Positions 9,601 through 18,653 of a stretch of 42,053 bases of DNA are shown one piece after another (position 1 is the stretch's first letter; the number at the start of each line of letters is the position of its first letter). The stretch covers positions 1 through 42,053 of the forward strand of contig CAJVYU010000015.1 in the NCBI GenBank assembly GCA_913009735.1. Reading direction: 5' to 3'. The notes under the pieces are model-generated. The model saw only the letters and a list, made by a program, of their open reading frames with translations. It had not been told where the DNA came from and searched no databases. The translations under genes were made by a program, and so were the position numbers. This DNA comes from an uncultured Fidelibacterota bacterium. Lineage in GTDB: Bacteria; Fidelibacterota; Marinisomatia; Marinisomatales; TCS55.

Positions 9601-10020
9601 TTTAGTCAAGAACAGCTGAAGAAAGCAATAGTCCGAAAAGCGTATTCCTTTGCTACGACTGTTTTCTACGGTACAAGTAATGGAACCTTCCGGCAGTATC
9701 CGCTTCCTGCTGAGGCACAGTTTTCGCCAGTCTATGCAATCATGGCCAAAGACTTTGATGACGATGGTTATAAAGACCTGCTTCTGGCCGGAAACTTCTA
9801 TGGCGCAAAACCTCAATTCGGACGGTACGATGCCAGTTACGGTACACTGTTAAAAAGTATTGGCGGGGAGAGTTTCACACCCCTGTCTATTCAAAATAGC
9901 GGGTTGACTCTAACCGGTCAGGTTCGCGATATGGTTTCTATTACATGGAAAAAGAAGCAAAGGATAATAATAGTAGCAAAAAATAACGCCCCCACTCAAG
10001 TATATAAAATTAAATTCTGA
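6658..10020 (+). CDS. Giant FG-GAP/VCBS lipoprotein with central ASPIC/UnbV domain
   Basis: About 1120 residues. I chose ATG 6658 over an in-frame TTG nine bases upstream. The signal ends in LLLVSC with lipidated C21. Two propeller halves of FG-GAP/VCBS repeats carry Ca-binding-like loops such as DVNNDGLPD, DYDRDGDLD and DINNDGFMD. An ASPIC/UnbV segment lies between them (about residues 580-610, VDSLIVLWPDGAQSKF). The C-terminus has the motif GRYDASYG. Such giant VCBS proteins commonly accompany SusCD loci, where a surface ligand-binding or scaffold role is likely but unproven. It is clearly paralogous to 38364-41816, which shares AEAQFSP and GRYDASYG. It follows susD after a terminator, so it probably has its own promoter. 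Confidence 0.85.
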   Translation: MNMLKLISRWCGMTLLLLVSCNKQPSTIPIDKMFTLLPSDYTRLEFENNLIDETKFNVFKYRNYYNGGGVAIGDVNNDGLPDVYLTSNQQSNKLFINEGNFQFKNITKQAKVGGTHKWSTGVSMVDINGDRLLDIYVCNSGNIKGDDRANELFINQGIGEDGIPTFKEAASDYGIDNRGFSIHAAFFDYDRDGDLDLYVLNNAFRALSTFNLENNLRNERDSFGGDYLYRNDSGKFVDVSEEAGIYGSVIGFGLGLTVSDINNDRWPDIYVANDFFERDYLYINNRDGTFTENLENMLQHTSLASMGSDIADINNDGFMDIFTTDMLPEDDYRLKTTFNFETYAFNEKKVNWGYYYQVPQNALQLNNGYVGSTDQITFSDIGLFAGVAQTDWTWGVDIVDLDNDGFKDLFMCNGIYRDVTNQDYIDYLASEDNIRKLIGGERINFPELIQQMPSTPLSNYTFQNEKNLTFTNKTKEWGLDDLSFSNSLAYGDLDGDGDTDLIINNINQSAFVYRNEADSLTDNHFLKVKLIGEGLNTYGIGARINLYCANKQLFVLEQMPMRTFQSSQDYTLTFGLGKNTKVDSLIVLWPDGAQSKFENILVDTMITIRQEESYPPPQKRIEDIALVFREITNEFPLRYTHKENEFIDFQRNPFIPHKLSTEGPKIAKGDVNGDGLEDFYIGGAKGSPGKLFVQNESGVFINTNEKLFEQNSISEDVGVSFFDVEGDGDIDLYVVSGGNEYSRQAPAFMDRLYINNGRGDFSLSKNKLPKFYASGSCVKPGDFDGDGDQDLFVGSRSIPWRYGMTPTSYLLQNDGLGNYSIVTEQYAPDLANIGLVTDAEWVDYDNDKDLDLIVVGEWMPVTIMQNNNSRLIDVTDQVGLGKTNGWWNCILADDINGDGRVDLVAGNLGKNSKIRASLTEPATIYISDFDGNGLSEQIICYYKQGKSYPMLLRPEIVNQMPYLKDKFPTHDDYAGKQITDIFSQEQLKKAIVRKAYSFATTVFYGTSNGTFRQYPLPAEAQFSPVYAIMAKDFDDDGYKDLLLAGNFYGAKPQFGRYDASYGTLLKSIGGESFTPLSIQNSGLTLTGQVRDMVSITWKKKQRIIIVAKNNAPTQVYKIKF

Positions 10021-10199
10021 TAATTAGAAGAAACAACTTGAGTAAAAACGAGCCGATATTCCTCTATAAAAAGAGTAATAAATCCAGTGATTGTTATTGT
10101 AGTTTCTTAGACGAAAGTGTAATTTTTATAAGAAGATATATAGATGTTATTTTCTGGTTCTAACAGTATCGAGATTATAAAGAGGTGCAAAATAAAATC

Positions 10200-12281
10200 A
10201 TGAATAACCAATCAAATCAAATTGATAGAGCAAAAGAGTGGCAACACCGGTTGCTTTTATCCGTTTTGGCATTCTTGTTATTCGAAACGTTAACAGGCCT
10301 TTCTATTTATTTGCTCCCTTTTAGTCTTTCAAATCAAGTCATCGTGTTATTGCATACGGCAATTGGCCTTATTTTTGTTATTATTTATACATGGTATCAA
10401 ATCCGCCACTGGATGGTTTACCGTTCTATGAAAATGCATCACATTAAACTAACCGGTCATTTTTCTATGGCTGCTACGGTTGTATTATCTGTTACCGGTC
10501 TGGTTTTGACATTTCAAGCTGCTTTTCAAACAAAAATTGGTCCCGGTTGGGATCTGATTCACATCATTACAACGTTTGTCCTGATTGCTTCTTTACTCCC
10601 ACACCTTATCGTCATCGTGGTACGGGATTTTAAAGACCGCGGAGGAGAAATTATAGAACCTGTTCTGGCAGCACAAAAGCAAAATGCTTTTTACACTCTT
10701 TTAATAGTTGGAACACTCTTTGCCGTATCCGCTCTTTTAGTGTATGCCTATGAACCGGTGAAGCTGGTTAATGAATTTCCAGACGACTACAGCTATCTCT
10801 TTGGAGAAGACCGTCCTTTTGCTCCGAGCTTAGCGCAAACAAGTTCAGGAGGGGCTTACGATTCCCGTTCTTTAGGTGGGTCACAAAATTGTGGTTCATC
10901 AGGATGTCATGAGGAAATCGCAAAAGAATGGGAAGTCAGCGCTCACCGTTACTCGTCTATGGACCCGGCTTTTCAGGCCGTCCAGAAAGTGATGGGTGAA
11001 CAAAACGGCCCGGAATCAACTCGTTACTGCGGCGGCTGTCACGATCCGATCTCATTATTCTCAGGGACGAAGAATATGTTCACGGAAGATTTGACCAATC
11101 TTGTTGGCTATCAAGAAGGTGTCTCTTGCATTGTTTGTCATGCAATAAAGAAAACCGATCTCAAGGGTAATGCCAGTTATACGATTACCCAACCAAAACG
11201 CTATATGTTTGAATTACATGAAGGCAAGACCGCAAAATTATTAAGTGATTTTTTAATTCGTGCTTATCCGGAATATCATGTTGAAAGTCTGCAACACCGC
11301 CTTTTTAAAAGTCCGGAGTTTTGTGCAGCCTGCCATAAGCAGTTCATTGATCAGGAGGTTAACAATGTCGGATGGGTTCAACTTCAGAACCAATTTGATA
11401 ACTGGCGCAAGAGCCAGTGGAACCATCCGGATGATCCGACAAAAACGATTGAATGCCGTGAATGTCATATGCCGTTGACAGACTCCCGGGATCCGTCGAG
11501 CGGAGACCCGCTGGATTATAATCGAAATGTCAATGATAAAAAGCATCGCAGCCATCGGTTTTTGGGAGCCAATCAATTCATACCTCAGCTTCTGAACCTC
11601 CCCGGCGCAAGTGAGCATATTGCTCTGACAGAAAAATGGCTCCAGGGTAAAATTGAAATTCCTGAAATTGAAGATAAGTGGAAACCGGGACCGGCGGTTC
11701 CTTTGGAGTTGGTTGTGCCGGAAAAGATCACACCAGGTCAGGAGGTTAATATTCAGGTAATTATTGTTAACAATAAAGTAGGTCATGATTTTCCTACCGG
11801 CCCTATGGACATTATTCAAGCCTGGGTGGAATTAGTTGTAAAGGATCAAAATGGAAACGAGGTGTTTACTTCAGGCCTCAGGGATGAGAGGCATTTTATT
11901 CAACCGGGATCTTTTATATTCAAAGCAGAATCAGTTGACCAATATGGGAATCTCATTGACCGGCACAATCTATGGGAAATGGTAGGTGTTCGTTATCGCC
12001 GGGTTCTATTTCCCGGTTTTTCTGATAAAGCTGAATTTACTTTTTCCTGCCCAAGTAATATTTTATCCGGTGAAGAACAATCTAATCCCCAAAATGAATT
12101 TCAGTTTCAAATGACTGATGACCAAATAACAGAATTACATATTTCTGCAAAGCTGCTTTACAGAAAAATTGATCAATTTCTACTTAACTTTCTTCTTGGC
12201 GAAGATTCAGGCGTGACAGCGCCGATTTCAGTTATTTCTGAAGACCAGAAGATAATAGAAGTCGTATCCTTAGGAAAATAG
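10200..12281 (+). CDS. Membrane-anchored multihaem cytochrome c
   Basis: I start at ATG 10200 with AGAGGTG upstream; a GTG at 10185 is in frame but overlaps that site. Residues 1-210 hold four to five membrane helices with histidines (LLHTAIG, MHHIKLTGH, LIHIITTF, LLPHLIV), like a cytochrome b561 or formate dehydrogenase gamma-type haem b anchor. The periplasmic part carries five haem c sites: CGSSGCH (231-237, a CX4CH spacing), CGGCH (277), CIVCH (310), CAACH (375) and CRECH (419). A beta-rich tail of about 200 residues follows. The build suggests quinol oxidation in the membrane with electrons passed to periplasmic carriers. It leads a long same-strand gene run, and the next gene starts eight bases after its stop. 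Confidence 0.85.
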   Translation: MNNQSNQIDRAKEWQHRLLLSVLAFLLFETLTGLSIYLLPFSLSNQVIVLLHTAIGLIFVIIYTWYQIRHWMVYRSMKMHHIKLTGHFSMAATVVLSVTGLVLTFQAAFQTKIGPGWDLIHIITTFVLIASLLPHLIVIVVRDFKDRGGEIIEPVLAAQKQNAFYTLLIVGTLFAVSALLVYAYEPVKLVNEFPDDYSYLFGEDRPFAPSLAQTSSGGAYDSRSLGGSQNCGSSGCHEEIAKEWEVSAHRYSSMDPAFQAVQKVMGEQNGPESTRYCGGCHDPISLFSGTKNMFTEDLTNLVGYQEGVSCIVCHAIKKTDLKGNASYTITQPKRYMFELHEGKTAKLLSDFLIRAYPEYHVESLQHRLFKSPEFCAACHKQFIDQEVNNVGWVQLQNQFDNWRKSQWNHPDDPTKTIECRECHMPLTDSRDPSSGDPLDYNRNVNDKKHRSHRFLGANQFIPQLLNLPGASEHIALTEKWLQGKIEIPEIEDKWKPGPAVPLELVVPEKITPGQEVNIQVIIVNNKVGHDFPTGPMDIIQAWVELVVKDQNGNEVFTSGLRDERHFIQPGSFIFKAESVDQYGNLIDRHNLWEMVGVRYRRVLFPGFSDKAEFTFSCPSNILSGEEQSNPQNEFQFQMTDDQITELHISAKLLYRKIDQFLLNFLLGEDSGVTAPISVISEDQKIIEVVSLGK

Positions 12282-12288
12282 TAAATAC

Positions 12289-14097
12289 GTGCCAGTAAGA
12301 TTCTCCCGGCGAAGACGTTATATCTTTACTACCTCGATTGGTATTTCCATTGTTATTGTGGTGATTTCTATCACAATTTGGTTTATTTCCAGACCGGATT
12401 CACCCTACAGACCCGGTGAAAAAATAGAAGGACTGACGACTGAGTTAACCCGCACTCTTCCGGACGATTACCCAAGGATCATTTTTGTGGACGCCACTCA
12501 AGAAGCAGGGATTTCCTTCAGACATTTTTCCGGTAAGCGATCAACTCAACTTCCCGAAGATATGGGTTCAGGTGCTGCTTGGGGAGATTACGATAATGAT
12601 GGCTGGTTGGATCTGTTCATAGCCAACGAAGCAGGCCCCCTATCCCTGACAGATGAGGAAATTAATAAAGCCCAAGCACACAGTGTGCTCTATCATAATA
12701 ACGGGGATGGAACTTTTGAGGAAGTCAGTGTGCAAGCCGGTGTTGATTTTCGGGGCTGGGCGATGGCTCCGGCTTGGGGCGACTATGACAACGATGGCTG
12801 GTTGGACCTTTTTATTTCCTCTTATGGAGAGAATGTGTTTTACTTCAACAATGGAGATGGCACATTTACCAATAGAACCAATGCAACAGGATTGGGTGGA
12901 CAACGAGGATTTTGGACCGGAGCTTCCTGGGGTGATTTTAACCGGGATGGTTTTCTCGACCTATATGTATGTGGGTATGTACAATATTCTTATCTGGGGA
13001 ATCAGAAAGTAACTCTACAGTACGAGGCTGAGGTTCCCGCAAGTATTAATCCTTCTGCTTTCAAGCCGGAACGTAATCTTCTCTATCGAAATAATGGTGA
13101 TGGAACATTCTCAGAGATTAGTGATAGTGCCGGGGTTGATGATGTAAAAGGGCGTAGTTTATCAGCTATTTGGTGTGATTTTGATGATGATGGCTGGCCT
13201 GATCTCTATGTTGCAAATGATGTTTCCGATAATGTTCTTTTTAGAAATTTAGGAAATGAAACGTTTGAAGAAATAAGCCATGCAGCTTGGGTCGCAGACT
13301 ACCGCGGAGCAATGGGAATCGCTGTGGGAGATTGGGACGGAGACGAAGATATGGATATGTTTATTACGCATTGGATTGCCCAGGAAAATGCTCTTTACAG
13401 CAACTTACGATCCCAGCTTTCTTCTCTTGAGATATCTTCTTCAAACACGACCAGGTTTATGGACGAAGCAGATCGTTATGGATTGGGACAGATTGCTCTA
13501 GATTATATAGGATGGGGTACTTCTTTCTTTGATTATGACAATGACGGCAGATTGGATCTGTTCGTCGTGAACGGAAGTACCTTTCAGCAAAAGCAGAAAC
13601 CGTGGCTTTTAATTCCTATGCCGGACCAGCTTTTTTGGAATCGGGGAACTAAAGATGGGTTCTACGATGTTTCTTCCGCAAGTGGTGAAGTACTCAAGTC
13701 AGAATATGTAGGCAGGGGTGCTGCCTTCGGAGATTATGATAACGATGGTGATATTGACATTTTCGTTGTTAACAATGATGGCCCGGGATTACTACTGAGA
13801 AATGAGGGTGGTAACCAAAACCGGTGGTTGCAGGTCAACCTGAAAGGGACACAGAGTAATCAGCAGGCTATCGGGGCAAAACTACGTTTAGTTTCGGGCA
13901 ACAGCGTGCAGGTCCGCCAGATCGGGACGCAAAGCTCCTACCTATCCCAGAACAGTCTAATCGAGCATTTTGGTCTTGGTGCTGATTCGAAAGTTGACAC
14001 CCTTGAGATAATATGGCCCAGCGGAATACGACAGGTTTTGTTTGATATACCAGGTAATCAAAAAATATATATTGTGGAAGGAGAAAGTGTCCTTTGA
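12289..14097 (+). CDS. Membrane-anchored CRTAC1-type FG-GAP/ASPIC protein
   Basis: 602 residues with a GTG start eight bases after the cytochrome stop, so the two are probably translated from one message. The basic N-terminus (MPVRFSRRRRY) and one hydrophobic helix (about 12-34) act as a signal anchor. FG-GAP/VCBS repeats run through the protein with DYDNDGWLDLF loops, the first near residue 100. The ASPIC/UnbV domain closes it (VDTLEIIWPSGIRQVLF, about 565-600). This is the standard bacterial relative of human cartilage acidic protein 1. The molecular role of the family is not established in bacteria; an extracytoplasmic Ca-dependent scaffold is the usual guess. Confidence 0.85.
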   Translation: MPVRFSRRRRYIFTTSIGISIVIVVISITIWFISRPDSPYRPGEKIEGLTTELTRTLPDDYPRIIFVDATQEAGISFRHFSGKRSTQLPEDMGSGAAWGDYDNDGWLDLFIANEAGPLSLTDEEINKAQAHSVLYHNNGDGTFEEVSVQAGVDFRGWAMAPAWGDYDNDGWLDLFISSYGENVFYFNNGDGTFTNRTNATGLGGQRGFWTGASWGDFNRDGFLDLYVCGYVQYSYLGNQKVTLQYEAEVPASINPSAFKPERNLLYRNNGDGTFSEISDSAGVDDVKGRSLSAIWCDFDDDGWPDLYVANDVSDNVLFRNLGNETFEEISHAAWVADYRGAMGIAVGDWDGDEDMDMFITHWIAQENALYSNLRSQLSSLEISSSNTTRFMDEADRYGLGQIALDYIGWGTSFFDYDNDGRLDLFVVNGSTFQQKQKPWLLIPMPDQLFWNRGTKDGFYDVSSASGEVLKSEYVGRGAAFGDYDNDGDIDIFVVNNDGPGLLLRNEGGNQNRWLQVNLKGTQSNQQAIGAKLRLVSGNSVQVRQIGTQSSYLSQNSLIEHFGLGADSKVDTLEIIWPSGIRQVLFDIPGNQKIYIVEGESVL

Positions 14098-14214
14098 AAT
14101 TGAATGTAATCATCATAGAAAATATTCAACAAACCGTTCCAGGGAATCCAGGTTTAATTCCTATTATTTGGTGTGTTTCTTTCCTTTTCGGCATTTTTTA
14201 GAGTGCATAGTATA

Positions 14215-15918
14215 ATGTCGGGAAAATTTCATAAACGATTCAACGCCATTATTAAGTTCACAAAAAACATTGTTTTACTAATCTTTATCACTGTTTTTAT
14301 TGTGATCCCCGATATCACATGGGCACAGGTACCGGACGTCACATTTACAGACATCACCGAGGAAGCAGGAATTGACTTCCGATATACATTTGGGGATTAC
14401 ACATACGGAAATATTCTGGAAAGCAGCGGTTCCGGAGTGTCTGTTTTCGACTACGACGGGGATGGTGATTTGGACTTATATATGCTTAATGGGACTTACC
14501 TTGACGGTATTAGCGATCCAAATGGAATTGTGTTTAAAGACACTCCAAATCAACTATATCGAAATAATGGAGACGGTACGTTTACGGATGTTACCAAAGA
14601 AGCCGGAGTTGACGACCATCACTGGAGTATGGCGGCTGGAGTTTTGGACTACGATAACGATGGAGATGTGGATATTTATCTTTTAAACTATGGTCCGAAT
14701 GTATTTTACCTTAACAATAGCGATGGAACTTTCACAGATGTGACTGACTCCCTGGGCCTGCAGGGACCGGAATTATTGAACGGGTTCACTAAATGGAGCG
14801 TCGGGGTAGCCTTCTGGGATTACAATCTTGATGGAGCTATAGATATGATGGTGGGAAACTTCCTCGCATTCGACCCCAGCTACGTTTCACCAACTATGCC
14901 GGATATGATGCCACATCCCTCCGAATATCACGGTCAGGCATCCATGCTTTACCGGCAAGATAATGATGGGAGTTTTACCGATGTCACAAAGGATATAGGT
15001 TTATATTTTCCTGAATCGAAATGTATGGGATTGACCGTGTTGGACTATGATGATGATGGAGATTTGGACCTTTTCCAGGGTAACGACCATCAAATGAATT
15101 TTCTATTTCGCAACGAAGGCAACGGTACATTTCAAGAGGTAGCACAGACGAGTGGGGTTGCAGTAAACGACCAGGGGCTAACGACCGGTTCTATGCATGG
15201 TTCAATTGGTGATGTTGACGGGGATGGTTTGATTGATTTGTTAGTTACCGATCTGCGCCACGGATCCCTTTATCGCAATCTCGGGACAGGCGTGTTTGAA
15301 GACATTACCGAAAAAAGCGGTGTTGCCGGCTTATTTGCAGGGAAAGGTGCCTGGGCAGCCGCCCTTTTTGATTTTGACAACGATGGGGATTTGGATATTT
15401 TCTCTGCGAATGGGGCAGCGGAAGAGCTTATCGAACAATACCCTCTGTTGGCGGAAAATGACGGCAAAGGTCATTTTCGGAATGTGGGACCCAAAAAAAG
15501 CGCATATTTCAGACAAAAACGCTCCGGACGTGGAGCAGCCGTCTGGGATTTTGACAACGATGGAGATTTGGATATTATTGTTTCTCATGTGGATCTGCGT
15601 GCTACGGCAACATTTCTTCGCAATGATGGCGGCAATCTGAATCACTGGCTGGGGTTGACTCTGATTGGCAAGAATGGCCCTGCTTCTGCTCTGGGTGCAA
15701 AGGTGTCCATTGAAACGGGGAAAAGCAAGCAGGTGGCAATTAATCAATATGGTACCAGTTACCTTTCATTCAATGATCCCCGAATGCATTTCGGCCTTGG
15801 GAAACAAGAGCGGGTAGATCTACTGGAAATACGCTGGCCAGACAATCATACGGAGGTTTTTCGCAATCTTGACGTTGACCATTATTTCACCGTGGTACAA
15901 GGAGAAGGTATTCGATAG
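14215..15918 (+). CDS. Secreted CRTAC1-type FG-GAP/ASPIC protein
   Basis: Start chosen at ATG 14215 because it gives a normal signal peptide (basic start MSGKFHKRF, hydrophobic core, cleavage after DITWAQ). A GTG at 14173 would add 14 unlikely residues. The repeats carry FDYDGDGDLDLYML, LDYDNDGDVDIYLL and similar acidic loops. The C-terminus is an ASPIC/UnbV domain (VDLLEIRWPDNHTEVF). At 567 residues it is full length for the family. The 117-base gap before it contains no clear terminator, so it may still belong to the same transcript. It is a paralog of its neighbours at 12289 and 16934 rather than a near-identical copy. Confidence 0.85.
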   Translation: MSGKFHKRFNAIIKFTKNIVLLIFITVFIVIPDITWAQVPDVTFTDITEEAGIDFRYTFGDYTYGNILESSGSGVSVFDYDGDGDLDLYMLNGTYLDGISDPNGIVFKDTPNQLYRNNGDGTFTDVTKEAGVDDHHWSMAAGVLDYDNDGDVDIYLLNYGPNVFYLNNSDGTFTDVTDSLGLQGPELLNGFTKWSVGVAFWDYNLDGAIDMMVGNFLAFDPSYVSPTMPDMMPHPSEYHGQASMLYRQDNDGSFTDVTKDIGLYFPESKCMGLTVLDYDDDGDLDLFQGNDHQMNFLFRNEGNGTFQEVAQTSGVAVNDQGLTTGSMHGSIGDVDGDGLIDLLVTDLRHGSLYRNLGTGVFEDITEKSGVAGLFAGKGAWAAALFDFDNDGDLDIFSANGAAEELIEQYPLLAENDGKGHFRNVGPKKSAYFRQKRSGRGAAVWDFDNDGDLDIIVSHVDLRATATFLRNDGGNLNHWLGLTLIGKNGPASALGAKVSIETGKSKQVAINQYGTSYLSFNDPRMHFGLGKQERVDLLEIRWPDNHTEVFRNLDVDHYFTVVQGEGIR

Positions 15919-15980
15919 CTTACAATCTCCTGGAAAATAGCAATTCTGTATTTTCAGGACTATCTGAAATAAGTATTATC

Positions 15981-16853
15981 ATGAAACGAACACTCATCAT
16001 ATTTATAGCTATTCTTATGACCCTTTTTGCTGGAATCACACTTTTGAAAAATTGTTCTTCCAAGATAAGTCCCGAAATTTCCATCAGTGAAAAGACAACT
16101 GATGAAAAGGAGAAAATCCAACAATTTTGGCAATTTTACCGTCAAGCGACACAATATCGTCTTTCAGGGAAAATGGCAAACGCAGCCAAAGCATACGGCA
16201 AAGCACTTGAATTCAATGAGATGCATGAAGACGCTTTGTACTACCTGGGAAATGTATATCTGGAATTAGGTGAAGTTGAAAACGCAGAAAAAACTTGGGA
16301 ATGTTTAATTGAGATCAATCCATACAGCGCCCGGGCACATTTCCAGTTGGGTGATCTTTATATCAGCTTCGAAAATGAAAAAGTCTTTAATATCGATGCA
16401 GCCGAAACCGAATACTTGCGTGCACACGAAATCAATAAGGAAGAAACCGGCTCAACGCTTCGCCTGGGTTACGTCGCTCTTCTTCGAGGGGACTTATTAG
16501 AAGCCAAGCGCTATTTTAATGCGGTAATTGGCTCAAACTACAAAAGTGTGGAAGCATATTTTTTGAATGGTTATGTTGCATGGAAAAGAGGAAACCCAAA
16601 GAGTGCTTTAACTCTATTCAAAACAGCAGGGAAGTATTTGCATCCGGAATTACCTGTGCAGGGTGTATTGGGCGAGGGAGATACGAAAAAGGGACTTTCA
16701 TTTAGTTTATCAGACTCTTCGAAACATCAAATTCTTTTTGATAATTTTATTCGGGATTTATCAAAGATGAATGAGATAAATTTCGCACCGCAAATAGACA
16801 GTTTATATGAGAAATTAGATGGTTTTCTAATAAAAATTAGAGAAAAGATTTAA
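15981..16853 (+). CDS. Secreted or anchored TPR protein
   Basis: 290 residues. A hydrophobic signal or anchor (TLIIFIAILMTLFAGITLL) is followed by NCSSK, a poor lipobox, so lipidation is uncertain. At least four tetratricopeptide repeats follow from about residue 55 (AAKAYGKALEFNEMHEDALYYLGNVYLELGE and later units), with a helical tail. TPR proteins commonly hold complexes together. Standing between two CRTAC1-type genes, it mirrors the fused TPR + FG-GAP layout of the protein at 30991, so the TPR and propeller proteins may interact. Confidence 0.8.
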   Translation: MKRTLIIFIAILMTLFAGITLLKNCSSKISPEISISEKTTDEKEKIQQFWQFYRQATQYRLSGKMANAAKAYGKALEFNEMHEDALYYLGNVYLELGEVENAEKTWECLIEINPYSARAHFQLGDLYISFENEKVFNIDAAETEYLRAHEINKEETGSTLRLGYVALLRGDLLEAKRYFNAVIGSNYKSVEAYFLNGYVAWKRGNPKSALTLFKTAGKYLHPELPVQGVLGEGDTKKGLSFSLSDSSKHQILFDNFIRDLSKMNEINFAPQIDSLYEKLDGFLIKIREKI

Positions 16854-16933
16854 ATGTCAATAGAATCTACACACACATATTTTAATTGTATGCTAAAAAC
16901 ACATAATGTTTTTCGTAAGAGAGGGGTATCTTT

Positions 16934-18652
16934 GTGATTCAGTCAGTAAAGAGATATTCACGCCGGACAAACATTTTTATGATTATTGCAGGCGTTATCT
17001 TTTCATCGACAATCAGTTTAATCAGTTTAGAATGCCGTTCCGGTAAGAAGCCTGAATCAGCATCATCTTTACCTGAAGATTCTCGTCCTTCTGATGGAAA
17101 AGTAACCTTTAGGGAAATAACTCGCCAGGCAGGGATCAATTTTTTACATTCCTTTGGAGACGGCAACTTAAGCAATCTGATAGAATCTGTTGGCGGGGGA
17201 GCTGTCTTCTTGGACTATGATCAGGACGGTTATCTTGACCTTTATGTAAGCAGTGGGACTTTTGTTGAAGGGGTAAGCGAAGGTCAAAAACCAAGGGGGA
17301 CGCCTCAGAATCGTCTTTATCGAAACCTCAGAGATGGTACTTTCGAAGATGTGACCGATCGTGCCGGAGTGGGAGATCAGGGGTTTGGACTGGGTATGAC
17401 AGTCGGCGATTATGACAATGATGGCTATCCTGACATCTATGTCAGCAATTATGGTTCTAATGTTCTTTATCATAATAATGGTGATGGAAACTTCTCAAAT
17501 GTGACCGATCGTGCCGGAGTGGGAGGAAACGAGTGTAGTGCAGGAGCTCTGTGGCTGGATTATGATAATGATGGATTATTAGATCTTTTCGTGGGCAACT
17601 ACGTTCAGTTCGACCCCGAATATAAATATTTTTATACTCCGGATGGTTTTCCCGGTCCATTGTCTTATTCGGGTCAGGCAGATATATTGTACCACAACCG
17701 GGGGGACGGTACGTTTGAGGATGTGACAGAAAGTATGGGAATATTTAACCCTGCAGGAAGAGCAATGGGTGTTAGCGCGGCTGATTATGATGGCGATGGC
17801 TATGTTGATATTTATGTGGCTAATGATCATATGGTAAACTATTTGTATCATAACGATGATGGCCAAAAATTCCGGGATGTTGGGGTAATGGCAGGAGTGG
17901 CTTTTAACCAAATAGGAGAAGCAACAACAAGTATGGCAGTGGACTTTGCCGATTATGATGGCGATGGTTTAATAGACATTTTTGTTTCGGATGATTCCTA
18001 TTCTTCATTATATCAAAACCAGGGTAGCGGTCTTTTTAAAGATATGTCCTACCCTGCCGGCATTGCTGTGGCAAGTGGTCAACACGTGGGATGGGCAGCC
18101 GCTTTCTTTGATTATGACAACGATAGTGATTTGGATATATTCATGGTTAATGGAGAGATTCAACATCTTTACGGTCAGGAAGATCAGTTGTTTGAAAACA
18201 TTGGTAATGGAAAATTCAAAGATGTATCCGTGCAGCGGGGGAGCTATTTCCAGAAAGAACTGGTAGGACGTGGGGCTTGCTTTGGCGATTACGACAACGA
18301 TGGAGATATAGATGTGTTCATTGTAAATCTAAATGACCGAGGTGTGTTATTGCGCAATGAGGGCGGAAATCAAAATAATTGGTTGCTTGTAAAACTTGTT
18401 GGTCAAATGAGTAATCGGGATGGCATTGGAGCACAGGTAAAAGTAAGCGTAGGCGGCAAAGAACAGGTAGCACAGAAAAAGAGTTCAGGCGGCTACCTTT
18501 CCCAAAACGATCCAAGGTTGCACTTTGGCTTGGGGGAAAATACTATTGCTGATCGAATTGAGGTTAAATGGCCCTCGGGTAAAGTACAGGTGTTGGAAAA
18601 TATCCAGGGGGGACAAATTCTCACTATAACAGAACCTTTGGATACAAAATAG
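16934..18652 (+). CDS. Secreted CRTAC1-type FG-GAP/ASPIC protein with a very recent internal repeat
   Basis: 572 residues from a GTG preceded by the purine-rich AAGAGAGGGG. The N-terminus is a hydrophobic signal (about 13-33) ending in SLECRSG, which does not fit the lipobox rule well. FG-GAP/VCBS repeats carry DYDNDGYPDIYV-type loops, and an ASPIC/UnbV domain closes the protein (ADRIEVKWPSGKVQVL). Two adjacent repeats share an identical 27-base stretch (17349-17375 and 17499-17525), exactly 150 bases apart, one repeat unit. The next gene starts one base after the stop, so the two are transcribed and probably translated together. Confidence 0.85.
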   Translation: MIQSVKRYSRRTNIFMIIAGVIFSSTISLISLECRSGKKPESASSLPEDSRPSDGKVTFREITRQAGINFLHSFGDGNLSNLIESVGGGAVFLDYDQDGYLDLYVSSGTFVEGVSEGQKPRGTPQNRLYRNLRDGTFEDVTDRAGVGDQGFGLGMTVGDYDNDGYPDIYVSNYGSNVLYHNNGDGNFSNVTDRAGVGGNECSAGALWLDYDNDGLLDLFVGNYVQFDPEYKYFYTPDGFPGPLSYSGQADILYHNRGDGTFEDVTESMGIFNPAGRAMGVSAADYDGDGYVDIYVANDHMVNYLYHNDDGQKFRDVGVMAGVAFNQIGEATTSMAVDFADYDGDGLIDIFVSDDSYSSLYQNQGSGLFKDMSYPAGIAVASGQHVGWAAAFFDYDNDSDLDIFMVNGEIQHLYGQEDQLFENIGNGKFKDVSVQRGSYFQKELVGRGACFGDYDNDGDIDVFIVNLNDRGVLLRNEGGNQNNWLLVKLVGQMSNRDGIGAQVKVSVGGKEQVAQKKSSGGYLSQNDPRLHFGLGENTIADRIEVKWPSGKVQVLENIQGGQILTITEPLDTK

Positions 18653-18653
18653 C

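Noticed and set aside
11253-11819. 188-codon minus-strand open frame inside the multihaem cytochrome gene
   Set aside because: The plus strand there encodes three CXXCH haem sites and conserved cytochrome sequence; the antisense frame shows no family features.
15331-15747. 138-codon open frame on the minus strand inside the CRTAC1-type gene at 14215
   Set aside because: It is antisense to a well-supported FG-GAP gene and has no ribosome site or recognisable domain; acidic GAT/GAC-rich repeats commonly leave the opposite strand open.
12289-18652. Enediyne biosynthesis suggested by the UnbV domain name
   Set aside because: No polyketide synthase or other enediyne genes are present. ASPIC/UnbV is a widespread domain of secreted FG-GAP proteins.
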